From assembly GCA_965243635.1 (NCBI GenBank), contig OZ251574.1:4278001-4342000 (forward strand): a DNA stretch of 64,000 nucleotides. The letters run 5' to 3'. Source of the stretch: Rs1 sp000416275 (lineage in GTDB: Bacteria > Pseudomonadota > Gammaproteobacteria > Pseudomonadales > Balneatricaceae). Below, piece after piece: positions 1 through 8,907 of this stretch. Below the pieces are notes generated by a model. That model ran no database searches, had not been told where the DNA came from, and saw only the letters and a program-made list of their open reading frames with translations. Position 1 is the stretch's first letter; every line of letters starts with the position of its first letter. A program made the position numbers and the translations under genes.

Positions 1-305
1 GCCAAAGTGGAATTAGTATCACCATAAACAAGCACCCAATCTGGGCGTTCTATAAGTAAAATCATCTCAATTTGTTCGAGCATTTGACCAGTCATCGCAC
101 CGTGACCGTTACCGCCTATACCTAGGTTATGACATGGTTTAGGAATGTTCATTTCATCAAAGAACACATCACTCATATTTGCATCGTAATGCTGACCAGT
201 ATGAACAATAATTTCTCTTAGCGCAGAGTTTTTAGAAATTTCTCTGCTAACCGTCCCGGCTTTAATAAACTGAGGACGCGCGCCAAGGATTGTGACAATT
301 TTCAT
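1..305 (-). CDS. wbpI: UDP-N-acetylglucosamine 2-epimerase family protein, WbpI/WecB type (N-terminal part; runs off the window)
   Basis: Reading leftwards from an ATG at 305, the minus strand encodes about 101 residues beginning MKIVTILGARPQFIKAG, with IVHTGQHYDANMSD and LVYGDTNSTLA further on. These are the hallmark N-terminal motifs of non-hydrolysing UDP-GlcNAc 2-epimerases. The family inverts C2 of UDP-GlcNAc or related sugar nucleotides in the cytoplasm. The wording of these motifs is closer, from memory, to WbpI, which acts on UDP-2,3-diacetamido-glucuronate, than to WecB. The presence of wbpA/B/D/E homologues at 8908-12883 supports that reading. The C-terminal two thirds lie outside the window, so the substrate call is inference. 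Confidence 0.85.
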   Translation of the reverse strand, partial: MKIVTILGARPQFIKAGTVSREISKNSALREIIVHTGQHYDANMSDVFFDEMNIPKPCHNLGIGGNGHGAMTGQMLEQIEMILLIERPDWVLVYGDTNSTL

Positions 306-312
306 AGTTACC

Positions 313-1371
313 CTACTCAATTAATTTCAAAGCATCATACAATATTTTTATATTATCACTCCATAAGCAACTTTCTTTAAGTAATTTTCGGTTAAATTTA
401 TATATTCCATCTAACTCCGTGGCAGACAAATTTAATCCATTCTCCATCACCCGCACTAAACTATCTATTTCAATTTTGGTAATAAAAGAGTTACTTAGGT
501 TAAGCAGTTCTCTATTTGCAGGTAGATCCGAAGCAATCACTAGCATTTCGCTAGCCAAAGCCTCCATAAGAGATACTGAAAGTGCATCACTGGTCGGTAT
601 TGTCACGTATGTATGACAACTACGCATTAAATCGAAAAGCTGATCAGGGTTAAGATATCCTACAAATTGTATGACACCACACAAACCAAGTTCTGTAACT
701 AATGCCTCCAATTTTAAGCGATCACAACCATCGTTAGCTACGATCAATTGTATGTTGTGCTGTTCCGATACTACGGCTATTGCCTTAATGATGACATCGA
801 TATTAGAATTAGAGATAAGGTTTCTCAAACTAAGAAAGGTATAAGTAGAGTATTTTTTACTATTGTAACTTATGCACTTTTCATCAATACCCATAGGAAA
901 AGTAACTACTTTACAGTCGTATATTTTCTGTATTTCACTCGACATATTAAGACTATCAGATGTAACAAATTCAGATTTACTGAGGACAAATTTGGTGACT
1001 AATAACCAGATAAAGTTTCGTTTGGGAGTGACTAGTATATCGCTTCCCCATGCCGATGAAACCAGCCTGAAAGGTAATACTATACGAAGTAATGAGGCTA
1101 CAAATCCATAACTAGTAAGGTAATGAGCATTAACAATACTCGGTCTAATTACTTTTAATAAACGATAAACGGAGACTAGGTGCCGTAATATATTATAATT
1201 TCCACCATTTTCAGTAACATCCGAACTAAATATATAACAATTACGGTATTGATATGTAGAATTTTCATTGAAAGAAATAACATACACATCATATTTCTTT
1301 ATTAACTCTTTATACCACTTGAAGAAGTGAGGGGAATTAGCATCGCCCAACATGACATATTTTACTTTCAT
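313..1371 (-). CDS. GT4-family glycosyltransferase
   Basis: A 352-residue protein with the GT-B fold pattern of family 4 glycosyltransferases. The N-terminal half contains VNAHYLTSYGFVASLL and SSAWGSDILVTPKRN. The C-terminal nucleotide-sugar-binding half contains IQFVGYLNPDQLFDLMRSC and SVSLMEALASEMLVIASDLPANRE, the region carrying the family glutamates. It should add one sugar to a lipid-linked O-antigen or capsule repeat unit at the inner membrane. I chose the ATG at 1371 over the one at 1377 because an AGGG lies six bases ahead of it; that AGGG overlaps the stop of the upstream gene, so the two are translationally tight. The donor and acceptor sugars cannot be told. Base composition is very AT-rich, like the rest of this block. 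Confidence 0.85.
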   Translation of the reverse strand: MKVKYVMLGDANSPHFFKWYKELIKKYDVYVISFNENSTYQYRNCYIFSSDVTENGGNYNILRHLVSVYRLLKVIRPSIVNAHYLTSYGFVASLLRIVLPFRLVSSAWGSDILVTPKRNFIWLLVTKFVLSKSEFVTSDSLNMSSEIQKIYDCKVVTFPMGIDEKCISYNSKKYSTYTFLSLRNLISNSNIDVIIKAIAVVSEQHNIQLIVANDGCDRLKLEALVTELGLCGVIQFVGYLNPDQLFDLMRSCHTYVTIPTSDALSVSLMEALASEMLVIASDLPANRELLNLSNSFITKIEIDSLVRVMENGLNLSATELDGIYKFNRKLLKESCLWSDNIKILYDALKLIE

Positions 1372-1379
1372 TAACATCC

Positions 1380-2549
1380 CTACAATAAATCAATGATATC
1401 CACTTCAAGTTTAATTCGACTGTTCCAATCGAGGATGTTTTCTTTTGCAAACTCTACTGCTTTTCTAGATAGCTCTTCTCGCTTTTCTGAATCAAAAACT
1501 AAGTATTCAATATTGGATTTCAAATTAATAACCATGTGGTTTTCATCCTGAGAATAATCGATAATAAGACCATTTTGATCATGCGTGATAATATCGATTG
1601 TTCCACCAGAAGATACAGTGATGATTGGCAAACCAAAAGTCAAAGCTTCAAGCAAAGGATTCCCAACATTAGAATAGTCGTACATGGATATAAAAATATC
1701 AGCACTCCTCATTATTGAATTTACTTCATATCCAAGTAAAGAACCTGAAAAGTTAATATTTTTGTTAGTTTTCAATTCTTCCCACTCTTCTCTTTGAGGG
1801 CCGTCACCAACAACAATTAAACTTATAGGTACATTTTCCAAAAAATTAAACGCTTTTATAATTCGATCTACTCTCTTCCAAGAAGAGAGCCTTGATACAC
1901 TAATTGCTACAAGATGCTCTTTGGGTATTTTAAACGTATTTCTAAGTTCTTCCATTATATTTGATGAAACATGTGGTTTAAAATCAACTCCATTCATTAA
2001 AAATTCTATATTACTCTTTGGTATAGAAAATTTTTCTGCCACTAAATCTCCTTTAGTTCCATCATTTGTAATAATATATTTATCTGCATCCAAGAAAAAT
2101 GATAGATATTCCTCGTACTTCTTAATTTTATCGAACACACTACTGATATTTTCATGTAAAAAAGTACCATAAATTCGATGAACTGATTTAGATGTATAAA
2201 ATATTTTTAGAATCCTGGTGGACAACACAGGGAGTGATGATGAGCAGTATATGATGTCAGGAGAAAGCCTAAGTGATATTGACTTATAATAATATTTACA
2301 ATTTATAGAAATAAAATTTAAGCGTCCACATAAATACTGGACGTACCTATTAGAGCTTTTGGTAGTGAACTTTTTAAATTTATAAACCTTGGCATTAGGG
2401 TAATCAACTTCGACATTGTTTTCATCTGTAGTAAATATAACACAGTCAAATCTTTCTGTGGCTACTATTAAAAAATTGTGTATTGAAGGCATCCCTTGGT
2501 ATTTCTTCATAGACCAGATATCGGGCAATAGAATAAGGAGACGCTTCAC
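1380..2549 (-). CDS. GT4-family glycosyltransferase
   Basis: A 389-residue GT-B glycosyltransferase. The C-terminal half shows VSRLSSWKRVDRIIKAF, LIVVGDGPQREEWEEL, DIFISMYDYSNVGNPLLEAL and FGLPIITVSSGGT, a clear GT4 layout with the acidic donor-binding region. The N-terminal acceptor half is poorly conserved, as usual. It presumably transfers a sugar during assembly of the surface polysaccharide repeat. Its start overlaps the stop of the upstream FemAB-like gene by four bases (ATGA), and its stop touches the ribosome-binding site of the next glycosyltransferase, so the genes are cotranscribed. The specific linkage is unknown. Confidence 0.87.
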   Translation of the reverse strand: MKRLLILLPDIWSMKKYQGMPSIHNFLIVATERFDCVIFTTDENNVEVDYPNAKVYKFKKFTTKSSNRYVQYLCGRLNFISINCKYYYKSISLRLSPDIIYCSSSLPVLSTRILKIFYTSKSVHRIYGTFLHENISSVFDKIKKYEEYLSFFLDADKYIITNDGTKGDLVAEKFSIPKSNIEFLMNGVDFKPHVSSNIMEELRNTFKIPKEHLVAISVSRLSSWKRVDRIIKAFNFLENVPISLIVVGDGPQREEWEELKTNKNINFSGSLLGYEVNSIMRSADIFISMYDYSNVGNPLLEALTFGLPIITVSSGGTIDIITHDQNGLIIDYSQDENHMVINLKSNIEYLVFDSEKREELSRKAVEFAKENILDWNSRIKLEVDIIDLL

Positions 2550-3436
2550 AGCATTATTCCTGTCTCACATACATATTCCCTTTCTATTGCTCCCCAACGT
2601 GATTTAAAATGATGCAAACCGGTATTATCCAGTGGCACGGCCCCGAAATTTAAAACATTTATCGTGGAACCGGACAATTTAAAAATAATTTTATCGAGCA
2701 TACCGTTGGTAGCATTTAGGGTCGAATAATTTGGGTTTGATGCATTTAACCAATAAAAGCACTCAGTATTAGAATACAGAAACACGGAATATGCAATAAC
2801 TTTACCTTTACTAATACTCGCTATAAAATCAACATCATCGAACTTTGATAATGAATGAAAAGTTTCAATTGACAAGACAGTCGTGATATTATGTTTTTTT
2901 ACAAGCATACGATAAATACTATAGCATTCTTCTACCATTGTAATACTCTTAACATCAATATAAAGCAAATCTGACTTATTGGCTTTCCTAATCTGGTTTT
3001 TAGTTTTCTTGTGTAAGGCTGAAAATGTAATATCGTAAGGTGTATTAATGATTTTAATCCATGTGGAGAGTTTTTCCTTATGGAGGAAAAGTGATGATTT
3101 TAATACGTTATCTTTGTATTTATATTGTTTAAAAACACATAAACAGAAAACTTTATTTAACTCCAATTTTTTTATAGAAACATACCCACCATACCCTCCC
3201 CACACATTACATAATTTAATTAGTCCATAAAATTTTTCGAAATATGGTAGATACCCTACGACTGAATCAAACTGAGAAATTTCTAAAAACTTAAGACTAT
3301 AGCTATAAGAAGAATGTGTTATTGATTTCAACCATGATAGAGATAAGAAAGGCGATGAGTCTTTTGTACAATAGAAAAATTTATTATATAGCTCTTCATT
3401 TAGGTTATTCAATTTTATTTGTCGAAATGAATACAT
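2546..3436 (-). CDS. FemAB/GNAT-like acyltransferase of the polysaccharide locus
   Basis: A 296-residue protein resembling the FemAB-like, CelD/BioF2-type acyltransferases often found in polysaccharide loci. Visible cues are an N-terminal SPFLSLSWLKS segment, a central basic HKKTKNQIRKANKSDL stretch, and a C-terminal ECFYWLNASNPNYSTLNATNGML followed by LNFGAVPLDNTGLHHFKSRWGA, which matches the usual end of the fold where a GNAT core packs a substrate. Such proteins transfer acyl or aminoacyl groups, here plausibly to a sugar of the repeat unit or a lipid intermediate. It overlaps the downstream glycosyltransferase by four bases. The substrate is not inferable from sequence. Confidence 0.62.
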   Translation of the reverse strand: MYSFRQIKLNNLNEELYNKFFYCTKDSSPFLSLSWLKSITHSSYSYSLKFLEISQFDSVVGYLPYFEKFYGLIKLCNVWGGYGGYVSIKKLELNKVFCLCVFKQYKYKDNVLKSSLFLHKEKLSTWIKIINTPYDITFSALHKKTKNQIRKANKSDLLYIDVKSITMVEECYSIYRMLVKKHNITTVLSIETFHSLSKFDDVDFIASISKGKVIAYSVFLYSNTECFYWLNASNPNYSTLNATNGMLDKIIFKLSGSTINVLNFGAVPLDNTGLHHFKSRWGAIEREYVCETGIML

Positions 3437-3448
3437 TTATTACCACCA

Positions 3449-4048
3449 TTAATATTCAGCAATTACCAATTTTTTACCTTCAATTCCCTTGTATAAATTA
3501 TGCAACACATGGATTTGTAAGTCCTTATATTTACTTTTTTTAAAAACAGCGATATGTTCTTCATATGCGTTAATAAAAACTAGTTTAAAGCCGGTGATCT
3601 CCTTGTTTTTATAAAGAAGTTCTTCCAAAATCAAACCATTAAATGGATTGAACAAAATATATACACAATGAGTTAATTTGGAGTCCAAGATATCTTCATC
3701 TAAAATTTTGATGCCTTTTCCTTGACAATTCTTTCTGCTTACTTTATTGGCGGTCTTATTAATTTCATAACCCGTTATATTACTAATTCCATATTTCCAT
3801 TTCAAAAACAAAACAATTCGCCCAAACCCCGACCCTACATCAACTACATTATCAGCGTTTTTTATATCAAAATATTTCAAACTTTCAATTAGTAATGAAT
3901 AGTTGATGCTTTGACAGGAAGCGTGATTTTTATTTTCGGATTTAAATATTTTGGTATGATCGTTTAAATTTCTTACTAATATAATATCTAAATATGAATT
4001 TAATAAAATATTGTATAATGCACCAATTTTGTTCGGAATATTTAGCAA
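3449..4048 (-). CDS. class I SAM-dependent methyltransferase-like protein
   Basis: A short 199-residue Rossmann-type methyltransferase candidate. Motif I is visible as VVDVGSGFGRIVLFLKWKYG, followed by an acidic motif II region (GYEINKTANKVS), ILDEDILDS as the likely adenine-contacting segment, and YILFNPFNGLILEELL as the post-II strand. It lies one base from the stop of the upstream glycosyltransferase-like gene, so it belongs to the same transcription unit. It could methylate a sugar hydroxyl of the repeat or cap chain growth. The small size and lack of a recognition domain leave the substrate open. Confidence 0.68.
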   Translation of the reverse strand: MLNIPNKIGALYNILLNSYLDIILVRNLNDHTKIFKSENKNHASCQSINYSLLIESLKYFDIKNADNVVDVGSGFGRIVLFLKWKYGISNITGYEINKTANKVSRKNCQGKGIKILDEDILDSKLTHCVYILFNPFNGLILEELLYKNKEITGFKLVFINAYEEHIAVFKKSKYKDLQIHVLHNLYKGIEGKKLVIAEY

Positions 4049-4049
4049 T

Positions 4050-4958
4050 TTAAATATCTCTTAATTTTTTGTAAATTTTCTTAGATGAAGGGACAGTTGA
4101 ATATTCAGATATAGAATATTTTCTACCACATTTATTTACTTGCCCATTATCTATTCGTAATTTTAATAGAGCGATCTCTTCTATAACTTCCTCGACGGTT
4201 TGTGCATAGTTACACTCCGGAAGCACATGATTATAGATAACAAATTTTGAGCAAGCTAAAGCTTCAATAACACTAAATGGTAGACCGTCATGTTCAGTAA
4301 ATCTTAAATATATATCTGAGGCCATCATCAATTCTTGTGGTGAATCAACCCACCCCAAATATCTAATATTAGGTGGTGAGCAGTTATGGTATTCACTGCA
4401 TATTGAGCCTATTACGATAAAATCAACATTACGAGCGATCCTGGACACTTCTATCAATTTTTCTATCCCATAAAACTGTTCTTTTCCTCTACCAATATAA
4501 CAAAGTATTGTTAAATTCTCAGATTTTCTATTTACATGACTTACTTGAAAATACGATTCAGTTATGATGGGCAAGCCAACAATCTCAGTGGTAAGCGGTA
4601 AGTTAAATTCTACCTCTCTACTAACCCAATCGATTTCCGTAAAATATCGTGATGACTCCATTAACCTACTAGAATGTTTATTAGACTTAAAGTCAGCTAT
4701 CGCATCGGTCACATCACTACCAATAAAGTGTTGAACTAGCTGTTTCTTAAAAAAAAGAGCCACTTTCAATGCACCACCTAACTTTATTGATGCAGATATT
4801 GAATAGATCACACTTGAGAATGGCGCTAATAATAGGAACTTTAGTTTATGATATATTAGTTCGCTTGTGTTCAAATAAATAGCTTTCTCCAAATTCAGAT
4901 TATTGATTGCATGGGCAACTTTCGGCCCAAAATATGAATTGCCAATTATTATAATCAA
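4050..4958 (-). CDS. GT4-like glycosyltransferase, short form
   Basis: A 302-residue protein starting MIIIIGNSYFGPKVAHAIN. The N-terminal acceptor domain is abbreviated compared with the usual 350-400 residues, but the C-terminal half retains ILCYIGRGKEQFYGIEKLIE, IRYLGWVDSPQELMMASDIYL, and TEHDGLPFSVIEALACSKFVI, which is the donor-binding E-x7-E type region of GT4 enzymes. It may be a glycosyltransferase specialised for the locus. Spacing of one base to the next gene indicates cotranscription. A stretch of about 120 bases (4959-5082) with no gene separates it from the upstream methyltransferase. Confidence 0.72.
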   Translation of the reverse strand: MIIIIGNSYFGPKVAHAINNLNLEKAIYLNTSELIYHKLKFLLLAPFSSVIYSISASIKLGGALKVALFFKKQLVQHFIGSDVTDAIADFKSNKHSSRLMESSRYFTEIDWVSREVEFNLPLTTEIVGLPIITESYFQVSHVNRKSENLTILCYIGRGKEQFYGIEKLIEVSRIARNVDFIVIGSICSEYHNCSPPNIRYLGWVDSPQELMMASDIYLRFTEHDGLPFSVIEALACSKFVIYNHVLPECNYAQTVEEVIEEIALLKLRIDNGQVNKCGRKYSISEYSTVPSSKKIYKKLRDI

Positions 4959-5082
4959 TATTCCACTCCACTATTAACTTTAATACAGTCTGTCTATCAC
5001 TAGCATAACAATTTTTATCATTAAATCGTACACGTTATATTTACTTTAGGTTTTGTTTCAAGGTGCAAAAACTCAACAATCC

Positions 5083-5832
5083 CTAGCCTATTCCATAATT
5101 AGATTTTCTAGCGATAATCAATTTTGTCCCTGTCTCCGAAATCACTATTGGATTATCAAAATTTGACACTAAAGTGGATATTTTGTTTAATATTGAATAT
5201 AGTTTTATTTTATTTAATAGTCGTATAAAATAATTCCTACTATATAATTCAAATATTTTTGTTGGGAGTCCTTGCGGATGATACAAATTATGGGTTTCTA
5301 ACACATCAAAACCTGATTTATTTAACAACTGAACAAATTCATGATAATTTCTTGATTTCAAGTACTCACTTTTTTCTTTTAAACCAAAGCTGTCAATAAT
5401 GATAATAATGCCATCATCAGCCAATAGATTATACAAGTTGAGAATAATTTCTTCCAATTTATCATCATCTAACATATGCTGAAAGACTGTAATCAGGTTT
5501 ATCACTTGATATGAATAATTCGTAAAAATTTCAGTATCAATATTGCTAAATTCTATATTTTGTTCTGGGTAGTTAGCATTGGCTATTTCTACTATTTCAT
5601 TAGCTATATCCACACCTATTACTTTATTTGAATATTTGGCTAACAAACAGCTGAAATCGCCACTACCGCAACCATAATCTAATGATATATTTACAGGATT
5701 ATTGAAATATTTGATAAGTATATTTTTTACGAGGCTTAACCTCATGTTTTGATCATATATATACGTAAGATTATCAGCCCAACCTGTATGTCCATGTTTT
5801 TTTATCCTATTTACCCAATATTCACGATTCAT
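5083..5832 (-). CDS. class I SAM-dependent methyltransferase
   Basis: A 249-residue methyltransferase. The N-terminus MNREYWVNRIKKHGHTGWAD is a common opening of small-molecule and sugar methyltransferases. Motif I is SLDYGCGSGDFSCLL, motif II VIGVDIANEIVEIANANYP, and the post-motif NLITVFQHMLDDDKLEEIILNL matches the methyltransferase 11 type. It follows the flippase gene with two bases between them. A role in O-methylation of the repeat unit, or in terminating the chain, is inference from the location. Confidence 0.8.
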   Translation of the reverse strand: MNREYWVNRIKKHGHTGWADNLTYIYDQNMRLSLVKNILIKYFNNPVNISLDYGCGSGDFSCLLAKYSNKVIGVDIANEIVEIANANYPEQNIEFSNIDTEIFTNYSYQVINLITVFQHMLDDDKLEEIILNLYNLLADDGIIIIIDSFGLKEKSEYLKSRNYHEFVQLLNKSGFDVLETHNLYHPQGLPTKIFELYSRNYFIRLLNKIKLYSILNKISTLVSNFDNPIVISETGTKLIIARKSNYGIG

Positions 5833-5834
5833 AA

Positions 5835-7091
5835 TTAAGCCTCCTTTAAAATACTAAGATACCAATAAAGCACATATAGATAAAATAGAAACTGTGTGAC
5901 GCTCAATATTATAAGAACATGCATCATACCTAGCTTACTAAACACACAGATTGTTAATATATACAATAAATTTCCAAATAAGCTAATATAAAAAATATTC
6001 TTTTGCTTACCTATGATTATAGGGATTGAGGAAATCGGTGATATTAAAAAATTCATAAACAAGTATGGTATTAGTATCTGACTATACTCTCCAGCAACTC
6101 TCCATTTTTCACCAAAAACCCATGCAAACAACCCGGGTGAAACAAAATATAAAAAAATAAATACAGGGAGGGCGAGTATAAATAGCTTTAATAATATTTT
6201 TGTAACATATTCATATAAATTATCATTATTATCATTATATATTACTGTGAACCTCTGATACAAGACTTGTCCAAGTGCCGATCCAACCACCCCTGTTGGG
6301 ACTTGCAGCACCCTCAATGACAATGCATAAACCCCAAGAACTGCAGAACCAAAGAAAGTCGCTATGAGCATAACTGATCCACTACTTCGGATAATATCGC
6401 TAAATGCATGCAATGAATTAATTAAAGGGAAATCTTTATACATCCTCATCTGATTTAAAATATCTTTTTTATTTACTTCTTTAATATATACCAGATCATT
6501 TTTTATGAATTTGTTTAAAAGAAAAAAAGCACATATAAACCTCCCTAGTATATTACCGAATATCAAACCATAACTTAGTCCGCCTGACCCGAGCCCAACT
6601 TGGCCAACCCCTACTGTAATACTTTGAGATATCTGTGATATAGAAATATTATCATAATATTTTTTTCTGTTAGACCAATAATTGAAACTTTGATTCAAGC
6701 CTGCAAGAAAAACAGAAACAGGTACGAAATACAAAAAATCACCTATACTTTTAACCCCCAGCATACTCAAAATTTGGGTTTTAAATAAAAATATTAGTAA
6801 GGTTACGGTAAGCACAATAATACAAACAATAACAAGCGAAAGAGCCAACACATTTATAGCTTCTTTATCCGTTTTCGGTAATACAATCGCTAGTTCATAG
6901 CGCATTGTTACTACTATAGCTATAAAACTAACGACAGCTATGTAAATAGCTAAGACACCAAACTCCTCCGGAGAATATATTCTAGTTAATATTGGACTAA
7001 TTGCAATAGGTATGGCCTGTGCAATGCTCGTCCCTGTCATGAGCGTAAGTATATTACGAGTAATTTCGGTTTTCGGCTTAAATCTACTCAT
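5835..7091 (-). CDS. wzx: Wzx-type polysaccharide flippase (MOP superfamily)
   Basis: A 418-residue, strongly hydrophobic protein with roughly twelve predicted membrane segments. The N-terminus carries ILTLMTGTSIAQAIPIAISP and LTRIYSPEEFGVLAIYI, the typical first two helices of O-antigen translocases, and SLRVLQVPTGVVGSALGQVLYQRF in the centre is a conserved loop of the family. It should flip undecaprenyl-linked repeat units across the inner membrane for Wzy-dependent assembly. No Wzy polymerase is visible in the window, so it may lie beyond the left edge. It is the first gene of the AT-rich operon; transposon remnants lie directly upstream. Confidence 0.88.
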   Translation of the reverse strand: MSRFKPKTEITRNILTLMTGTSIAQAIPIAISPILTRIYSPEEFGVLAIYIAVVSFIAIVVTMRYELAIVLPKTDKEAINVLALSLVIVCIIVLTVTLLIFLFKTQILSMLGVKSIGDFLYFVPVSVFLAGLNQSFNYWSNRKKYYDNISISQISQSITVGVGQVGLGSGGLSYGLIFGNILGRFICAFFLLNKFIKNDLVYIKEVNKKDILNQMRMYKDFPLINSLHAFSDIIRSSGSVMLIATFFGSAVLGVYALSLRVLQVPTGVVGSALGQVLYQRFTVIYNDNNDNLYEYVTKILLKLFILALPVFIFLYFVSPGLFAWVFGEKWRVAGEYSQILIPYLFMNFLISPISSIPIIIGKQKNIFYISLFGNLLYILTICVFSKLGMMHVLIILSVTQFLFYLYVLYWYLSILKEA

Positions 7092-7189
7092 TATTCATAT
7101 GATTCTTATATGCTTCAAGGGAGTTTCCTAAAATTTTTTTCATAAAGTAATCTACTATATACGGAAAGCTTGTTGAAAAGTCGTACATA

Positions 7190-7840
7190 GAAAATCCATA
7201 ATGTAACAGCCAGGCGACTTATCATCCTGTTAATTAAGTTCAACCAATGAAACCACCCTAAGAATTTGTGCAGATTTTCGGCTGCTACGCCTTGAAAACG
7301 AACAAACAGTTGCTTAAGCTCATATTGTATTCATTATTAGGTTGGATATGTGATACGTGTTCTTTTACACGTTCGCCAATCCTCTGGTTGAACACCACAT
7401 TCTGGATCTTTTTTTGCATAGATAGGTACTCATAATTATTATCGTTGTACACAGAACAAGATAATCAACCCACTTAGGACAAAAACCAGCTTCAATTGGG
7501 TTAGCTTATAATTAGCTACGGCGCGCCCAGTTCAATCGATGCCAATAAAAATTTTCTCATTAACGCAATTACAAGGTTTGTCAGCAGATAAGTGGCGGCT
7601 AGCCTCTACTGAATATTTGAGCCTATTTTCATCCATTTCAACAATGTCTTCTAGTTACTTATTCATAAGTAAATCAGAAATTTGTACATTTTTTCAAGCT
7701 ACAATAGTGGTTTTCAACCCACCATTTTTCAGTTTCATCCAGGCCTTGCAATTCACACTAGTAAGCGTGTTATATTTTTTCCTCATGATTCATAGAGATA
7801 CAGCTTACGCATTTTAGATATACCATAATTATAGGCATTA
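7190..7840 (-). pseudogene. decayed IS1595-like transposase
   Basis: No intact frame exists, but minus-strand reading in shifting frames gives recognisable pieces. RFQGVAAENLHKFLGWFHWL (about 7240-7300) is the C-terminal signature of ISXO2/IS1595 transposases, preceded by NVVFNQRIGERVKEHVSHIQPNNEYN, equivalent to the HIQxVNAY region. Further upstream a VEMDEN-like piece corresponds to a DDE aspartate. Several stops and frameshifts separate these pieces. It is an old insertion that no longer moves. The plus-strand open frame at 7539-7817 is its antisense shadow. Confidence 0.65.
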
Positions 7841-8159
7841 TCATGTTACCCATGAGGGCGCCACTTAACGCTTATCCGAGAATTTTTAACACTTTAGACT
7901 TAGATTATTGATTTCGCTAGTGTTGATCTCAGACAGTCTGTAGTCAGGGAAAGAGTTGCTACCAGTCTGTTTTTAGTAATTTAAAATCAAATACCTCCTT
8001 AGAATATCTTCATAATTACATAAGCAGTCTAAATAAATATCCAGCTTCAACCATTAGCTAAACATACCCGAATAGTCAATGTATCGAGAATAATATGATC
8101 GGCAGAGATAAATAATATAACTTCAGCTAAATTTCCATTTAAATACAAAACTATAATCA

Positions 8160-8770
8160 ACTACCACGCTTAAAAAACGTGGTATGTTAGCGGCCTAGAA
8201 GGCCGTTCTCAGCAAAACCCAAAGAACTTTGCTGAAATATCTAAATTGTTCCCATTTTTTTAGCTACTTCTTATCTTGATATTTAACGTACTTTCTAATC
8301 GTTTCTGTGTCCATACCTACGGTATCAACGTAATACCCAACTGACCAAAAATGATTACCCCAATACCTTTTCGTTCTTAAATCTGGATACTTTTGAAACA
8401 TTAATATCGCCGTTTTTCCTTTCACTTGACCAACTAGTGAGGAAACAGACAACTTGGGTGGTATTTTTACCAGAAAATGGACATGATCTGGCTGTACATT
8501 TAGCTCGACCACTTCGCAACCTGCTCTCTCTGTTTGTACTCTAATACTTTGGTAAACTGATCGACCTAAATCACCCTCCAGTATTCTATAACGGTACTTG
8601 GGAACAAATACGATATGCTACTGGTAATGCCATAAAACATGTGCTAATTTTTTAAATCTACTGATTTGTACTCTCCTAATCGAATTGCGGGAACAATTCT
8701 TTTAGGATGTACATCTGAGTAATTTTAACGCAAAGCTTTTTTTATCCCCGCCCAGAGGGCGCGGTAATCT
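8160..8770 (-). mobile_element. IS200/IS605-like insertion sequence remnant
   Basis: The region around the broken TnpA gene carries the imperfect hairpins expected at the ends of single-strand-transposing IS200/IS605 elements. One is a TACCACG/CGTGGTA stem at 8162-8184 on the 3' side of the gene. The other is a CGCCC/GGGCG stem with an AGA loop at 8749-8761 on the 5' side. There is no TnpB gene, so it is of the IS200 type. Exact boundaries are estimated from the hairpins. Confidence 0.6.
8264..8665 (-). pseudogene. tnpA: IS200/IS605 TnpA (Y1 HUH) transposase broken by one stop codon
   Basis: The intact tail, 82 residues from a GTG at 8512, contains the HUH motif within NVQPDHVHFLVKIPP and the catalytic-tyrosine region FWSVGYYVDTVG. 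The same frame continues upstream without a shift as SRFKKLAHVLWHYQ, a TAG at 8618-8620, then HIVFVPKYRYRIL. Known relatives have a tyrosine at the position of the stop. The expected initiator ATG is ATC at 8663-8665. The gene is therefore disabled by one nonsense change and a lost start, and is a recent pseudogene. A product restarted at 8512 would lack the first strands and is unlikely to act. Confidence 0.85.
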
Positions 8771-8907
8771 GAGTTCAAATATATTTTGGAGTACTTAATT
8801 TTAACAGAAATAGATAATTATGGTCATTTTTTAGCACCGCCTAGAGACTGCATCAACACCAAGACAATTCGTCTAACCTTATATATCAGAACGCAACAAT
8901 GAAGTAA

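Noticed and set aside
7539..7817. 92-residue plus-strand open frame
   Set aside because: It is the antisense of the decayed IS1595-like transposase; the minus strand carries the recognisable homology.
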